A stretch of 64,000 nt of DNA from Streptomyces corallincola. Lineage in GTDB: Bacteria; Actinomycetota; Actinomycetes; Streptomycetales; Streptomycetaceae. Where the stretch lies: NCBI RefSeq assembly GCF_019104725.1, contig NZ_JAHRXF010000008.1, forward strand, positions 109,674 to 173,673. Reading direction: 5' to 3'. The notes under the pieces are model-generated. The model saw nothing but the letters and a program-made list of their open reading frames with translations, was not told where the DNA came from and ran no database searches. The position numbers were made by a program, and so were the translations under genes. Shown piece after piece: positions 38,918 through 47,696 of this stretch. Each line of letters begins with the position of its first letter. Position 1 is the first letter of the stretch.

Positions 38918-39385
38918 ATGAGCGAGCGACTCCAGCCCGGCGACGTGGCCCCCGCCTTCACCCTCCCCGACGCCGACGGCAAGCAGGTGTCCCTGTCGGA
39001 CCACAAGGGCCGCAAGGTCATCGTCTACTTCTACCCCGCCGCCCTCACCCCCGGCTGCACCAAGCAGGCGTGCGACTTCACCGACAACCTGGAACTCCTG
39101 GCAGGCGCGGGCTACGACGTCATCGGCATCTCCCCCGACCAGCCCGAGAAGCTCGCCAAGTTCCGCGACACCGAGTCCCTGAGGATCACCCTCCTCGCCG
39201 ACCCCGACCACCACACCCTCGACGCCTACGCCGCCTACGGCGAGAAGAAGAACTACGGCCGCACCTACCAGGGCGTCATCCGCTCCACCGTCGTCGTGGA
39301 CGAACACGGCAAGGTGGAACGAGCCCTCTACAACGTCCGCGCCACGGGCCACGTCGCCAAGATCATCAAGGATCTGGGCATCTGA
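38918..39385 (+). CDS. bcp: Peroxiredoxin Bcp (thioredoxin-dependent thiol peroxidase)
   Basis: 155-residue AhpC/TSA-fold peroxidase reducing hydroperoxides with thioredoxin. LQPGDVAPAFTLPDADGKQVSLSDHKGRKVIVYFYPAALTPGCTKQACDF holds the peroxidatic Cys in TPGCTKQ and a second Cys five residues later (CxxxxC), typical of alpha/BCP enzymes. The C-terminal GVIRSTVVVDEHGKVERALYNVRATGHVAKI is also typical. It directly precedes the tRNA gene. Confidence 0.95.
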   Translation: MSERLQPGDVAPAFTLPDADGKQVSLSDHKGRKVIVYFYPAALTPGCTKQACDFTDNLELLAGAGYDVIGISPDQPEKLAKFRDTESLRITLLADPDHHTLDAYAAYGEKKNYGRTYQGVIRSTVVVDEHGKVERALYNVRATGHVAKIIKDLGI

Positions 39386-39610
39386 CCCGTCTGCCTGCCC
39401 GTCTGTCTGCCCCTGCCCGCCCCCGACCGTACGGGGTGCGGGCGGGCGCCCCGTACGCGACCACCCGGCACGTGCTGTGCCGTCGCGGACCGGACCGCAG
39501 GCACCCCGCCGGTCGGGCCGGGCCCGGGCGCCGGGCCGCCGTCACCGGTACGCGGTGCCGAGGAGGGCGTCGCCGGTCGGACGGTGACCAGTAGAGTGGG
39601 TGCCCGCTGA

Positions 39611-39685
39611 GGGCCCGTATCCCAGCTGGCTAGAGGATGCCGGTTTAGGTCCGGTATGTCGTGGGTTCGAGTCCCACCGGGCCCA
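39611..39685 (+). tRNA. tRNA with anticodon UAG (nominally Leu, CUA codon), short variable loop
   Basis: 75-nt cloverleaf: acceptor GGGCCCG (39611-39617) with CGGGCCC (39678-39684) and A73; anticodon stem GCCGG (39639-39643) with CCGGT, 7-base loop TTTAGGT giving anticodon UAG at 39646-39648; T-arm GTGGG-TTCGAGT-CCCAC is perfect. The D-stem has only three good pairs (TCC/GGA). The variable region is only ATGTC, whereas leucine tRNAs are class II with a long variable arm. CCA is not encoded. An intrinsic terminator follows. Amino-acid identity is therefore uncertain. Confidence 0.8.
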
Positions 39686-39695
39686 CAGAGGGAGA

Positions 39696-39730
39696 GACCT
39701 CGCACCGAAGACCAAAGGTGCGGGGTCTTT
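39696..39730 (+). terminator. Terminator after the tRNA
   Basis: Arms GACCTCGCACC (39696-39706) and GGTGCGGGGTC (39717-39727), 11 bp with one G-U pair, then TTT. It begins 10 bases after the mature tRNA end. Confidence 0.8.
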
Positions 39731-39760
39731 CCGTGCGCCGGTCTCCTCGCTCCGCGCCGG

Positions 39761-40363
39761 TCAGCCCAGCAACTCCCGCACCACCGGTATCAGTGCGCGG
39801 AACGCCTTGCCCCGGTGGCTTATCGCGTTCTTCTCGGGCGGGGTGAGTTCGGCGCAGGTGCGGGTGTCGCCGTCGGGCTGGAGGATCGGGTCGTAGCCGA
39901 AGCCGTGGGTGCCGGTGGGTTCGGTGCGGAGGGTGCCGGTGAGGCGGCCCTCGACCACGCGTTCGGTGCCGTCGGGCAGGGCCAGGGCCGCCGCGCAGGC
40001 GAAGTGGGCGGCCCGGTGTTCGGGGGCGATGTCGGAGAGCTGGGCGAGCAGCAGATCGAGGTTGGCCCGGTCGTCGCCGTGCCGGCCCGCCCAGCGGGCG
40101 GAGAAGATGCCGGGGGAGCCGTTCAGCACGTCCACGCAGAGACCGGAGTCGTCGGCCACCGCGGGCAGGCCGGTCGCCCGGGCCAGCGCGTGCGCCTTCA
40201 GCAGCGCGTTCTCCGCGAAGGTCACCCCGGTCTCCTTGACGTCCGGCACCTCGGGGAAGGCGTCGGCGCCCACCAGCTCGTGGGGGAGACCGGCGTTGGC
40301 CAGGATGGCCCTCAGCTCGGTGATCTTTCCGGCGTTGCGTGTGGCGAGAATCAGGCGGGTCAT
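39761..40363 (-). CDS. rdgB: Non-canonical purine NTP pyrophosphatase (RdgB/HAM1)
   Basis: 200-residue enzyme hydrolysing (d)ITP and XTP to monophosphates, keeping deaminated purines out of nucleic acids. LILATRNAGKITELRAIL, TFAENALLKAHALARATGLPAVADDSGLCVDVLNGSPGIFSARWAG and GTHGFGYDPILQPDGDTRTCAELTPPEKNAISHRGKAF are the family signature. Length is normal. In many genomes it follows rph; here it stands about 11.4 kb from rph and on the opposite strand. Confidence 0.96.
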   Translation of the reverse strand: MTRLILATRNAGKITELRAILANAGLPHELVGADAFPEVPDVKETGVTFAENALLKAHALARATGLPAVADDSGLCVDVLNGSPGIFSARWAGRHGDDRANLDLLLAQLSDIAPEHRAAHFACAAALALPDGTERVVEGRLTGTLRTEPTGTHGFGYDPILQPDGDTRTCAELTPPEKNAISHRGKAFRALIPVVRELLG

Positions 40364-40447
40364 GGAGTCAGTATTCCCGGTGCGGGTCCCCCGCATCTCG
40401 GGGATGTCCCTGGTCCGCCCCTGATCCATGCCGGAGGCGGATCTCAT

Positions 40448-40486
40448 GGTTCTCCCCGAGGCAGCCCGGCTGCCCCGGGGAGAACC
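40448..40486 (-). terminator. Terminator between the MFS and rdgB genes
   Basis: Outer arms GGTTCTCCCCG (40448-40458) and CGGGGAGAACC (40476-40486) enclose a nested GGCAG/CTGCC hairpin. It lies just past the MFS stop on the minus strand. Confidence 0.75.
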
Positions 40487-40491
40487 GTGGC

Positions 40492-42054
40492 CTACGGCAG
40501 GCCCGCCGCCGGGGGCAGGGGCGGACCGCCGGGGCCCGTGTCGGGGTCGGGGCGGGTCGCCTTCGCCGCCTGGCGGGCCTTCCCGGCCACCGCCGTCAGC
40601 GGACGCGCGATGTCCTCCAGGGACCGCCGCTCCGCGTTCACCGCGAGGAACGCGGCCACCAGACCCGCCGCGCACATCAGACCCGCGCCGATCGAGAACG
40701 CCAGCGCGGTGTCCCCGACCCGCCCGCTGCCGGTGAGGTCCGCGAAGATCAGCGGGCCGCTGATGCCACCGGCGGCCGTACCGATGGCGTAGAAGAAGGC
40801 GATGGACATCGCCCGCGTCTCCATCGGGAAGATCTCCGACACCGTGAGGTACGCGCTGGACGCGCCCGCCGAGGCGAAGAACAGCACCACGCACCAGCAC
40901 GCCGTCAGCGTGGTCGCGCTCAGCGCACCCCGGTCGAACAGCCACGCCGTACCGAACAGCAGCAGCCCGGACAGCAGGTACGTCGAGGAGATCATCACCC
41001 GCCGCCCGACCGTGTCGAACAGCTTGCCCAGCAGCAGCGGGCCGAAGAAGTTGCCGACCGCGATCACCGCGAAGTAGTAGCCGGTGTGGTCGGACGGCAC
41101 CTTGTAGAACGTCGTCAGGATCGCGCCGAAGCCGAAGGTGATGGCGTTGTAGAGGAACGCCTGCCCGATGAACAGGGAGAATCCGAGCACCGCCCGCTTG
41201 CGGTACTGCCCGAACACCGTCGCCGCGATCTCCCGGAACGTGATGCTCTTCCGCTGCTCGATCTCCAGCTCGCCCCGCGGCTCCGCCAGCGGCTCGCTCC
41301 GCTCCGCAGCGATCCGCCGCTCGATCCCGCCGACGATCTCCTCCGCCTCCGCGTCCCGCCCGTGGATCAGCAGCCACCTCGGACTCTCGGGCACATGCCG
41401 TCGCACCAGGAGGATCACCAGGGCGAGTACGGCACCCAGCGCGAACGTCAGCCGCCAGCCGAGGTCCGCCGCGATCAGATCCGTGTTCAGCGCGACGATC
41501 GACAGCAGCGAACCGCCCACCGCGCCCAGCCAGAAGCTGCCGTTGATGATCAGGTCCACCCGGCCCCGGTAGTCCGCCGGGATCAGCTCGTCGATCGCGG
41601 AGTTGATCGCCGCGTACTCGCCGCCGATGCCGAAGCCCGTCAGGAACCGGAACAGCAGGAACCACCAGGGCGCGAAGGACACAGCCGTCAGCGCGGTCGC
41701 CGCGAGATAGACCACCAGGGTGATCATGAAGAGGTGCTTGCGGCCGAAGCGGTCGGTCAGGCGCCCCCAGAACAGCGCTCCCACGCAGGCGCCCGCGACG
41801 TACAGCGCGGCGGCCAGGCCCGTGACCTGGCCCGAGGAGATGTCCAGGCCGCTGCCCGGTTCGGAGAGGCGGCCCGCGATGTTGCCGACGACCGTGACCT
41901 CAAGGCCGTCCAGAATCCATACGGTGCCGAGGCCGATCACCACGGTCCAGTGCCAGCGGGACCACGGGAGGCGGTCCAGTCTTGCCGGGATGTCGGTCGT
42001 GATCGTCCTGGTCCGGACCGGGTCGTTCGGTCGGCCGGTGTGCGGTGTGCTCAT
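40492..42054 (-). CDS. MFS transporter, sugar/aromatic-acid-symporter type
   Basis: 520-residue major facilitator with 12 spans. GLTDRFGRKHLFMITL-type loop 2-3 motif (FWGRLTDRFGRKHLF), RFLTGFGIGGEYAAINSAIDELIPADYRGR after TM4, and the ESPRWLL motif at the end of TM6 mark the metabolite:H+/sugar-porter branch. A large central cytosolic loop (about 40 residues, RRIAAERSEPLAEPRGELEIEQRK) and a Pro-rich C-terminal tail are visible. ATG 42054 has GGAGGGGAG upstream. The substrate is unknown. Confidence 0.9.
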   Translation of the reverse strand: MSTPHTGRPNDPVRTRTITTDIPARLDRLPWSRWHWTVVIGLGTVWILDGLEVTVVGNIAGRLSEPGSGLDISSGQVTGLAAALYVAGACVGALFWGRLTDRFGRKHLFMITLVVYLAATALTAVSFAPWWFLLFRFLTGFGIGGEYAAINSAIDELIPADYRGRVDLIINGSFWLGAVGGSLLSIVALNTDLIAADLGWRLTFALGAVLALVILLVRRHVPESPRWLLIHGRDAEAEEIVGGIERRIAAERSEPLAEPRGELEIEQRKSITFREIAATVFGQYRKRAVLGFSLFIGQAFLYNAITFGFGAILTTFYKVPSDHTGYYFAVIAVGNFFGPLLLGKLFDTVGRRVMISSTYLLSGLLLFGTAWLFDRGALSATTLTACWCVVLFFASAGASSAYLTVSEIFPMETRAMSIAFFYAIGTAAGGISGPLIFADLTGSGRVGDTALAFSIGAGLMCAAGLVAAFLAVNAERRSLEDIARPLTAVAGKARQAAKATRPDPDTGPGGPPLPPAAGLP

Positions 42055-42292
42055 GGACTCCCCTCCACGTCGAGGAACGGGGGGCGGGTGCCCGCGTCTG
42101 CGTCGAGTAGGCGGTGGGTTCATGATCCGGGGGGTTGGAGGGGTGTGCGAGGCGTGGGAGTTTTTCGTGGCATCCGGGGGCGGTTTCACCACCGCCCCAA
42201 CCCCCAAGGCGCCCCCACCCGGAGGTTTACGCGCCTCTGCTCACTTAAGCCGTGCCGAACACCCCCACTGTCCCCGCCCCCTTTACTGCCCC

Positions 42293-43648
42293 TCAGCCCC
42301 CGAACCCCCGGGAGATGGCGAAGATCGCCAGCCCCGCCAGTGACCCCACCACGGTTCCGTTGATGCGGATGAATTGGAGGTCGCGGCCGATGTGGGCCTC
42401 GATCTTGCGGGTGGTGTGTTCGGCGTCCCAGCCGGCGACGGTGTCGGTGATGAGGGAGGTGATCTCGTCGCGGTAGGTGGTGACGACGTAGACGGCGGCG
42501 CTCTCGACCCAGCCGTCCACCTTGCCCTGCATGGGGGACTCACCGGCGAGGCGCTGCCCGAGGGAGAGGAGGGCGGCGCGGACGCGGAGGCGGAGTTCGC
42601 TGCGTTCGTCGTCGGCGGCGGTGACGATCATGGAGCGTACGGCCGTCCAGGTGGAGGCGATGAGGTCCTGGACCTCGCCCCGCCCGAGGACCTCGCGCTT
42701 GAGGCGTTCCACCCGCGCCCGCGTCTCCGAGTCGGACTGGAGGTCGGCGGCGAAGTCGGTGAGGAAGCGGTCGAGGGCACCGCGCGCGGGATGGGCGGGC
42801 ATGTCGCGCATCTCGGTGACGAAGCGGAGCAGCTCCTTGTAGACGCGCTCGCCGACCCGCTTGTCCACGAAACGCGGCGTCCAGCCGGGCGCGCCGCCCT
42901 CCACGGCGACCATCACATCGCCCCGGTGCAGCACCAGCCAGTCGTGCGCGCGGCTCACCACGAGGTCCACCACCCGCCGGTGCCCGCCGTCGGCCACCAC
43001 CCGCTCCAGCAGCTTGCCGAGACCGGGCGCGATCTCCTGCGCGTCGGCCCGCCGGGTGATCGCCTCGCCCACGACGGCCTGCACATCGGAGTCGCGCAGC
43101 ACGGTCAGCGCCCCGCGCAGCGCGGTCGCCAGCTCCCGCGTGACCCGGTCCGCGTGCTCCGGTTCGGCCAGCCAGGTGCCGAGCCGCCCGCCGATGCCGA
43201 CGGCGCGCAGCCGCTGCCGTACGACGTCGCCGGAGAGGAAGTTCTCCCCGACGAACTCGCCCAGCGAGACCCCGAGCTGGTCCTTCTTGGTCGGAATGAT
43301 CGCCGTGTGCGGGATGGGCAGCCCCAGCGGGTGCCGGAACAGCGCGGTCACCGCGAACCAGTCCGCGAGCGCGCCCACCATGCCCGCCTCGGCGGCGGCG
43401 GCCACGTACCGTGCCCAGGTGCCCGCGCCCTGGTGCGAGGCGACCGTGGCGAGCACGTAGACCACGGCGACGAGCAGCAGCAGCCCGGTCGCCGTCAGCT
43501 TCATCCGCCGTACCCCGCGCCGCCGTTCCTCGTCGGCCGGGGTGAAGGCGTTCATGGTCCGGTACGACGGGCCGGTCCGCGCCGCATTCCCCGTACCCGT
43601 ACCCGTGCCCGTACCCGCACTCGTGCCCGCCGTCCTGCTGCGTTCCAT
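42293..43648 (-). CDS. DUF445 family membrane-associated protein
   Basis: 451 residues from ATG 43648 (a reading to 43678 is possible). The N-terminal tail contains SAGTGTGTGTGNAARTGPSYR, coded by a GTACCC-type repeat. One or two membrane spans follow (MKLTATGLLLLVAVVYVLATVA ... AAEAGMVGALADWFAVTALFRHPLGLPIPHTAIIPTKKDQLGVSLGEFVGENFL), the DUF445 signature. A long helical body follows, and a C-terminal hydrophobic segment INGTVVGSLAGLAIFAIS closes the protein. Function unknown; related to YheB/YjiN-like proteins. Confidence 0.87.
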   Translation of the reverse strand: MERSRTAGTSAGTGTGTGTGNAARTGPSYRTMNAFTPADEERRRGVRRMKLTATGLLLLVAVVYVLATVASHQGAGTWARYVAAAAEAGMVGALADWFAVTALFRHPLGLPIPHTAIIPTKKDQLGVSLGEFVGENFLSGDVVRQRLRAVGIGGRLGTWLAEPEHADRVTRELATALRGALTVLRDSDVQAVVGEAITRRADAQEIAPGLGKLLERVVADGGHRRVVDLVVSRAHDWLVLHRGDVMVAVEGGAPGWTPRFVDKRVGERVYKELLRFVTEMRDMPAHPARGALDRFLTDFAADLQSDSETRARVERLKREVLGRGEVQDLIASTWTAVRSMIVTAADDERSELRLRVRAALLSLGQRLAGESPMQGKVDGWVESAAVYVVTTYRDEITSLITDTVAGWDAEHTTRKIEAHIGRDLQFIRINGTVVGSLAGLAIFAISRGFGG

Positions 43649-43842
43649 CTGCTCCACCCGTTCGGTGATCCCGCACACAATTGTCCCTTCCCGACCGACT
43701 TACGGAACGGAAGAGAAGTTCCCGGCGTCTGACTGTCCGGAAGTTCCGGCAGGGACCTGTCAGCTTCCTCCCCTCGTGCCACATCATGGGGGACACCGGA
43801 TCGGAGCCCGCGCTCCCGTCTTCCGAGGAGAAGAACGCCAGC

Positions 43843-45183
43843 ATGACCAAGCGTCATGGTTATGCCGTCCTGAGTGCCCTGGTCGCACTCGTCGTGGCGC
43901 TGTCCGCCGCCATATACGTGTCGGCCCGCGCCGACGACGGCTCACCCCACCGCGGCACGCCCGCCGCCGCCGAACGGCCGCACCGCGACTCCTCCGTCGC
44001 CCCGGCCTCCGCCGGGACCTGGGTCGGCGGCTGGGCCACCGCCCCGGTCGGCGGTGAGCCCGGCACCGAGGCCGAGGGCCTGGCCGGCCGCTCGGTCCGC
44101 AACGTCGTCCACACCGGTGTCGGCGGCACGGGTGCCCGGATCACGCTGTCCAACCTCTACGGCCAGTCGCCGCTGACGATCTCGCACGCCTCGCTGGCGG
44201 TCGCGGCCTCCCCGAACTCGCCCACGGCGGTGACGGGCAGCATGCGGCGCCTCACCTTCGGCGGCGCGTCCGGCACGGTGATACCCGCGGGCGGCCAGGT
44301 CGTCAGCGACGCGGTCCGCCTCACGGTCCCGCGTGCCACGGACATGCTGGTCACCACGTACTCCCCGACCCCGTCCGGCCCGGTCACCTACCACCCGCGC
44401 GCCCGCCAGATGTCGTACGTCGCCGACGGCGACCGCACCGAGGACGCGACCGGCACGCCGTACACCCAGCAGACGCCGTACTGGCGCTACGTGACCGCCC
44501 TCGACGTGCTGAGCAACGAGGCGACCGGTACGGCCGTGATCTTCGGCGACTCCATCACCGACGGCGTCACCTCGACGATCGGCGCCAACCGGCGCTGGCC
44601 GGACGTGCTGTCCGGGCGGCTGCGCGCGGCGCTCGCGGGCGGGGCGGCGCTGCCCCACTACGCGGTGGTCAACGAGGGCATCAGCGGCAACCAGGTCCTC
44701 GCGGACGGCCTCGGCCGCCCCGCCGAGAACCAGAGCGGCATCGGCCGCTTCGGCCGGGACGTGCTCTCCCGGACCGACGTCAAGGTCGTCGTCATCGACC
44801 TCGGCGTCAACGACATCCTGCGCAACCCGCGCCTCGCGGACCCCGACCGCATCGTCGGCGGCCTGCGCACCCTGGTCCGCGACGCCCACGCCCACGGGCT
44901 GCGGGTCGTCGGCGCGACCCTGATGCCGTTCGGCGGGCACCTCGGCTCGACCCCGGCGCGCGAGGGCGTACGGGAACGGGTGAACGCCGAGATCCGCACC
45001 GGGCACGTCTTCGACGCGTACGTGGACTTCGACAAGGCCCTCCGCGACCCGACCGACGTCCACCGCCTGAGCCCGCGCTACGACTCCGGCGACCATCTCC
45101 ACCCCAGTGACCGCGGGTTCCAGGAGATGGCGGACGTCTTCGACCTGGAGTCGCTGAAGGGCGCGGGGCAGGCGGAGCTGTAG
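43843..45183 (+). CDS. Secreted SGNH/GDSL-family hydrolase
   Basis: 446 residues. The N-terminal signal (KRHGYAVLSALVALVVALSAAIYVSA) suggests export. The SGNH blocks are visible: block I FGDSITDG with nucleophile Ser237, block II NEGISGNQVL, block III GVNDI and block V GDHLHPSD with Asp417 and His420. A beta-rich N-terminal domain (VGGWATAPVGGEP ... RNVVHTGVGGTGARITLSNLYG) precedes the catalytic domain, as in other Streptomyces secreted GDSL esterases. GAGGAG is 12 bases upstream of the chosen ATG. Probably an extracellular esterase or deacetylase. Confidence 0.92.
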   Translation: MTKRHGYAVLSALVALVVALSAAIYVSARADDGSPHRGTPAAAERPHRDSSVAPASAGTWVGGWATAPVGGEPGTEAEGLAGRSVRNVVHTGVGGTGARITLSNLYGQSPLTISHASLAVAASPNSPTAVTGSMRRLTFGGASGTVIPAGGQVVSDAVRLTVPRATDMLVTTYSPTPSGPVTYHPRARQMSYVADGDRTEDATGTPYTQQTPYWRYVTALDVLSNEATGTAVIFGDSITDGVTSTIGANRRWPDVLSGRLRAALAGGAALPHYAVVNEGISGNQVLADGLGRPAENQSGIGRFGRDVLSRTDVKVVVIDLGVNDILRNPRLADPDRIVGGLRTLVRDAHAHGLRVVGATLMPFGGHLGSTPAREGVRERVNAEIRTGHVFDAYVDFDKALRDPTDVHRLSPRYDSGDHLHPSDRGFQEMADVFDLESLKGAGQAEL

Positions 45184-45207
45184 GAGCCGTCGCGCGCGGG
45201 CACGGTC

Positions 45208-45510
45208 TCAGGCGCGGCGGTCGGCGACGGCCCAGGAGGCGAGGGCGACGGCCCCGGCGACGCCGAGGACGGACGGCCAGGCGCCGACCTTCTTGGCGAG
45301 CGGGTGCGAGGCGCCGAAGGCGACGACATAGGCGCCGGTCAGCACCTGGGCGGCGGTGCCGCCCGCGCGCCGACGCCACTGAAGATGCGCGGCGGCCCCG
45401 GCCACGGCCAGCACCGCCCCGCCCCACTCCCGCCTCCCGCTCCACCGCGCGACACCGTACCCACCGACGAGTCCGCCCGCGGCGACGAGTGAGCTGGGTA
45501 CTTCGGCCAT
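45208..45510 (-). CDS. Small hydrophobic membrane protein
   Basis: 100 residues, MAEVPSSLVAAGGLVGGYGVA, with about four short hydrophobic segments (VLAVAGAAAHLQW, VLTGAYVVAFGAS, VLGVAGAVALASWAVA) and Arg-rich connectors. It resembles small uncharacterised actinobacterial membrane proteins. AGGAGA lies upstream of the ATG. No function assigned. It converges with the SGNH hydrolase gene. Confidence 0.75.
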   Translation of the reverse strand: MAEVPSSLVAAGGLVGGYGVARWSGRREWGGAVLAVAGAAAHLQWRRRAGGTAAQVLTGAYVVAFGASHPLAKKVGAWPSVLGVAGAVALASWAVADRRA

Positions 45511-45858
45511 GAATGTCTCCTCTGCTGTGCGTGTACGAGCTTCGTGCGGCTTCGTACGGAGTGGAGGCTAGCCCGCCGGGACGCGGCCGGGTCGGCGACC
45601 CCGGGTGTCCTGGAGGGGAGGGCGGTGAGGGGATGCCGGTGGCGGGGGAGAGGTGACGGGGACGGTGACGGCGGCCGAACGAGTCACCGGAACCCGAAGC
45701 GCGCGACCCCGCTCCATGTCGCACTTTGGCCCAACTCCGGCTCATGCGGGCCGGATTACGGGGTACGGGCCCTTCCGGTGTGCAGAAGGCCACCGCTCAA
45801 GGCCACCGCTCAAGGCCCCAAGGTCGGCGGCCCCGCAGCCCCGGAGAAGGAGTTCCCG
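45511..45858. other. Intergenic promoter region with a 13-bp tandem repeat
   Basis: 348 bases between divergent genes. AAGGCCACCGCTC occurs twice in tandem (45786-45798 and 45799-45811), followed by a partial copy. Otherwise no ORF with family resemblance and no clear promoter hexamers. Confidence 0.5.
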
Positions 45859-46299
45859 ATGACCGTGACGACCCCGCACCCCAGACTCGCCGCGCCCGCA
45901 CTCGGCTGGCCCGAGCTGACGGAAGCGGTGCGCGAGGCGGGCCGCTACGAGACGGCCCCGGAGGCGGAACAGATCACCCGCACCGTCCTCTCCGCCCTCG
46001 GCACCCAGGTCACCGGCGAGGAACGCGTCTCCCTGGCCCAGTCCCTCCCCCACGAGGCCGCCCTCCTGATCGCCGCGGAGATCCCCTCCACCACCCCGCT
46101 GACAGCCCGCGAGTTCGTGGAGTCCGTCGCGGCCCGCCTCCCCGACACCACCCCCGCCACCGCCCGCTGGCACACCACCTCAGTCCTCACCACCCTCTCC
46201 ACCCACCTCCCCACCCCCTTGACCGCAGCCCTGCTCACCCAACTTCCGAGCGGCTACGCGTTCCTGTTCGGCCGAGCAGAACTGGCCGCACCGGCCTGA
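45859..46299 (+). CDS. DUF2267 domain-containing protein
   Basis: 146 residues, soluble. The DUF2267 pattern is visible twice: LTEAVREAGRYETAPEAEQITRTVLSALGTQVTGEERVSLAQSLPHEAALLIAAEIP and REFVESVAARLPDTTPATARWHTTSVLTTLSTHLPTPLTAALLTQLPSGYAFLFG. AGAAGGAG at 45845-45852 sets the start. Family function is unknown. It is the last clearly core-type gene before the accessory island. Confidence 0.88.
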   Translation: MTVTTPHPRLAAPALGWPELTEAVREAGRYETAPEAEQITRTVLSALGTQVTGEERVSLAQSLPHEAALLIAAEIPSTTPLTAREFVESVAARLPDTTPATARWHTTSVLTTLSTHLPTPLTAALLTQLPSGYAFLFGRAELAAPA

Positions 46300-46391
46300 C
46301 AGGGTCCGGAACCACGTGGCACCGCCGTCTCTGTTCTCTGGCTCTGGACGGTGGCGTTTGCCTGCTCTGCGCGGGGAAAGGCGGCCGGCCG

Positions 46392-47309
46392 CTACCGCAG
46401 GGACGCCCGCAGAAGCGTGCCGGCCTCGTTAGCCGCGCCCGCGTCGTGCAGCGCGGCAGAAGCCACGATGACGCGCGCGGCGCTCTCGTCGCGTCCGTAG
46501 ACGTGGATGAGGTTGTCCGCGAGCAAGTCCTGCTTCTCCGCTCTTAGTTCGAGGATGAGCAGGGCGGTCTCGACCGGGGTCAGAAGCTCCGTGGCGGTCC
46601 GCCGTACGGTGTTGAACGCTTCGTCGGCTCTGCCCGCCCTGTTCAGGGCCGCCGCCTGGGCCGCCACTTGCTTTGCCGTGGCCAAAGGCTTGTTGTTCCG
46701 CTGCCGGTCCCCCGTCTGATGGGGGACCGGCAGCGGAGTAACGGTTTCCGGACGCCGACGAGCGTCGGCCCGACGGGTCCGCAGAGCGGCGTTCTTCCTC
46801 TTCAGTACCCGTACTTTGCCGTTCATGAGCTGCGCGTACTTCCTCGCCGACGAGAGCTGCCGCTCGCACTCATGGCAGGAGAGGCATGTTCCGCCGGGCT
46901 CGCCCCGCTGCTCTGGCAGTTCGCCTCTGCGTTCGCGGACCGCGAGCCTGTGCAGATCCAGCAGATCCGCCAGGGTGATGCCGACCTCTTTGCCAGCGGC
47001 GACGGCATCCGCCTCCGCCGCTTCGTGGAGAGCGCGCAAAAAGGGCGCTTTGGGAACTCTAATGTCGGAGAGATAGCGGGACAAGGAGGATGAATCGGAG
47101 TTAAAACGGTCCGCCGCCTCTTGCTGGCTGGGCATGTCGTGCGTCATTGCCCTGGAATTGCCGTCCTCATGCCGTCGCAGCAGGACGAACAAGGAGTGGA
47201 GTGCCAACGCCAGCTGCCGTTTCCGCGGAGGAATCGATTCCGGGATGGGCTTATCCAGCCAGGAGCGCCTGCGCGACGCCGCCCGGCCATCTGCCGTGGT
47301 CGATGCCAT
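46392..47309 (-). CDS. HTH (XRE-like) regulatory protein of the accessory island
   Basis: 305 residues from ATG 47309 (ATGs at 47360 and 47390 are alternatives). Order: basic N-terminus; helical region IPPRKRQLALALHSLFVLLRRH; an HTH-like stretch SQQEAADRFNSDSSSLSRYLSDIRVP at about residues 66-90; a Cys pair in GGTCLSCHECERQLSSARKYAQL that may bind metal; a coiled-coil-like basic segment; and a C-terminal helical-repeat region (AALNRAGRADEAFNTVRRTATELL...). It is divergent from the HNH-like gene, and the gap holds repeated ACTTGCTT/AGCAAGT elements that could be its operators. Regulator of the adjacent operon is inferred. Confidence 0.7.
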   Translation of the reverse strand: MASTTADGRAASRRRSWLDKPIPESIPPRKRQLALALHSLFVLLRRHEDGNSRAMTHDMPSQQEAADRFNSDSSSLSRYLSDIRVPKAPFLRALHEAAEADAVAAGKEVGITLADLLDLHRLAVRERRGELPEQRGEPGGTCLSCHECERQLSSARKYAQLMNGKVRVLKRKNAALRTRRADARRRPETVTPLPVPHQTGDRQRNNKPLATAKQVAAQAAALNRAGRADEAFNTVRRTATELLTPVETALLILELRAEKQDLLADNLIHVYGRDESAARVIVASAALHDAGAANEAGTLLRASLR

Positions 47310-47696
47310 GAAGTCTCTCGTCCCCCTATGGGCCAGTAAGTCCCGATTGGTGCAGGTCATAGCTGGTGTGTGCTCGACTTCATTGTGCATCAGTTGACCT
47401 GTTCTCCAGTCCTGCGATTGCTCACCAGTTTCCTTGCTTTCAAAAAGCAGAATTGCTTTTCCGTAAGCAAGTCGCCGCTTTAACTTGCTTGACCCGAGCA
47501 AGTCCTGAAGATGGAGAATCGGGCTGGACATGTGAGGCACTCGTGGTGTGAGCTTTTCCGTGAGCCGCTGTGTAGTGGGGGGACTGCGAAGCCCGTACGC
47601 ATCTCCGTTCGGATAGAGCGCGGGATGTGTCCGCTTCGCATGCTGACGGTGTACCCGCTTGGCATGTGTCAGTGAAATACTCGGAGGTATTGCCGC
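47310..47696. other. Divergent promoter region of the island
   Basis: 387 bases, clearly more AT-rich than the flanking core genes (especially 47395-47520). It contains five TTGCTT/AGCAAG elements, listed separately. No small ORF looks convincing. GGAGG at 47683-47687 serves the gene to the right. Confidence 0.55.
47433..47503. promoter_or_regulatory. Cluster of ACTTGCTT/AGCAAGT elements (candidate operators)
   Basis: CTTGCTT at 47433-47439, TTGCTT at 47453-47458, AAGCAAGT at 47465-47472, ACTTGCTT at 47483-47490 and AGCAAGT at 47497-47503. The third and fourth form an inverted repeat with 8-bp arms and a 10-bp spacer. The cluster lies between the divergent HTH gene and the HNH-like gene. The same AGCAAGT recurs at 51804 upstream of the methyltransferase gene. 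Confidence 0.55.

Noticed and set aside
39611..39685. Attachment site for an integrated element at the tRNA
   Set aside because: No integrase gene is near and no second copy of the tRNA 3' end was found in the window.
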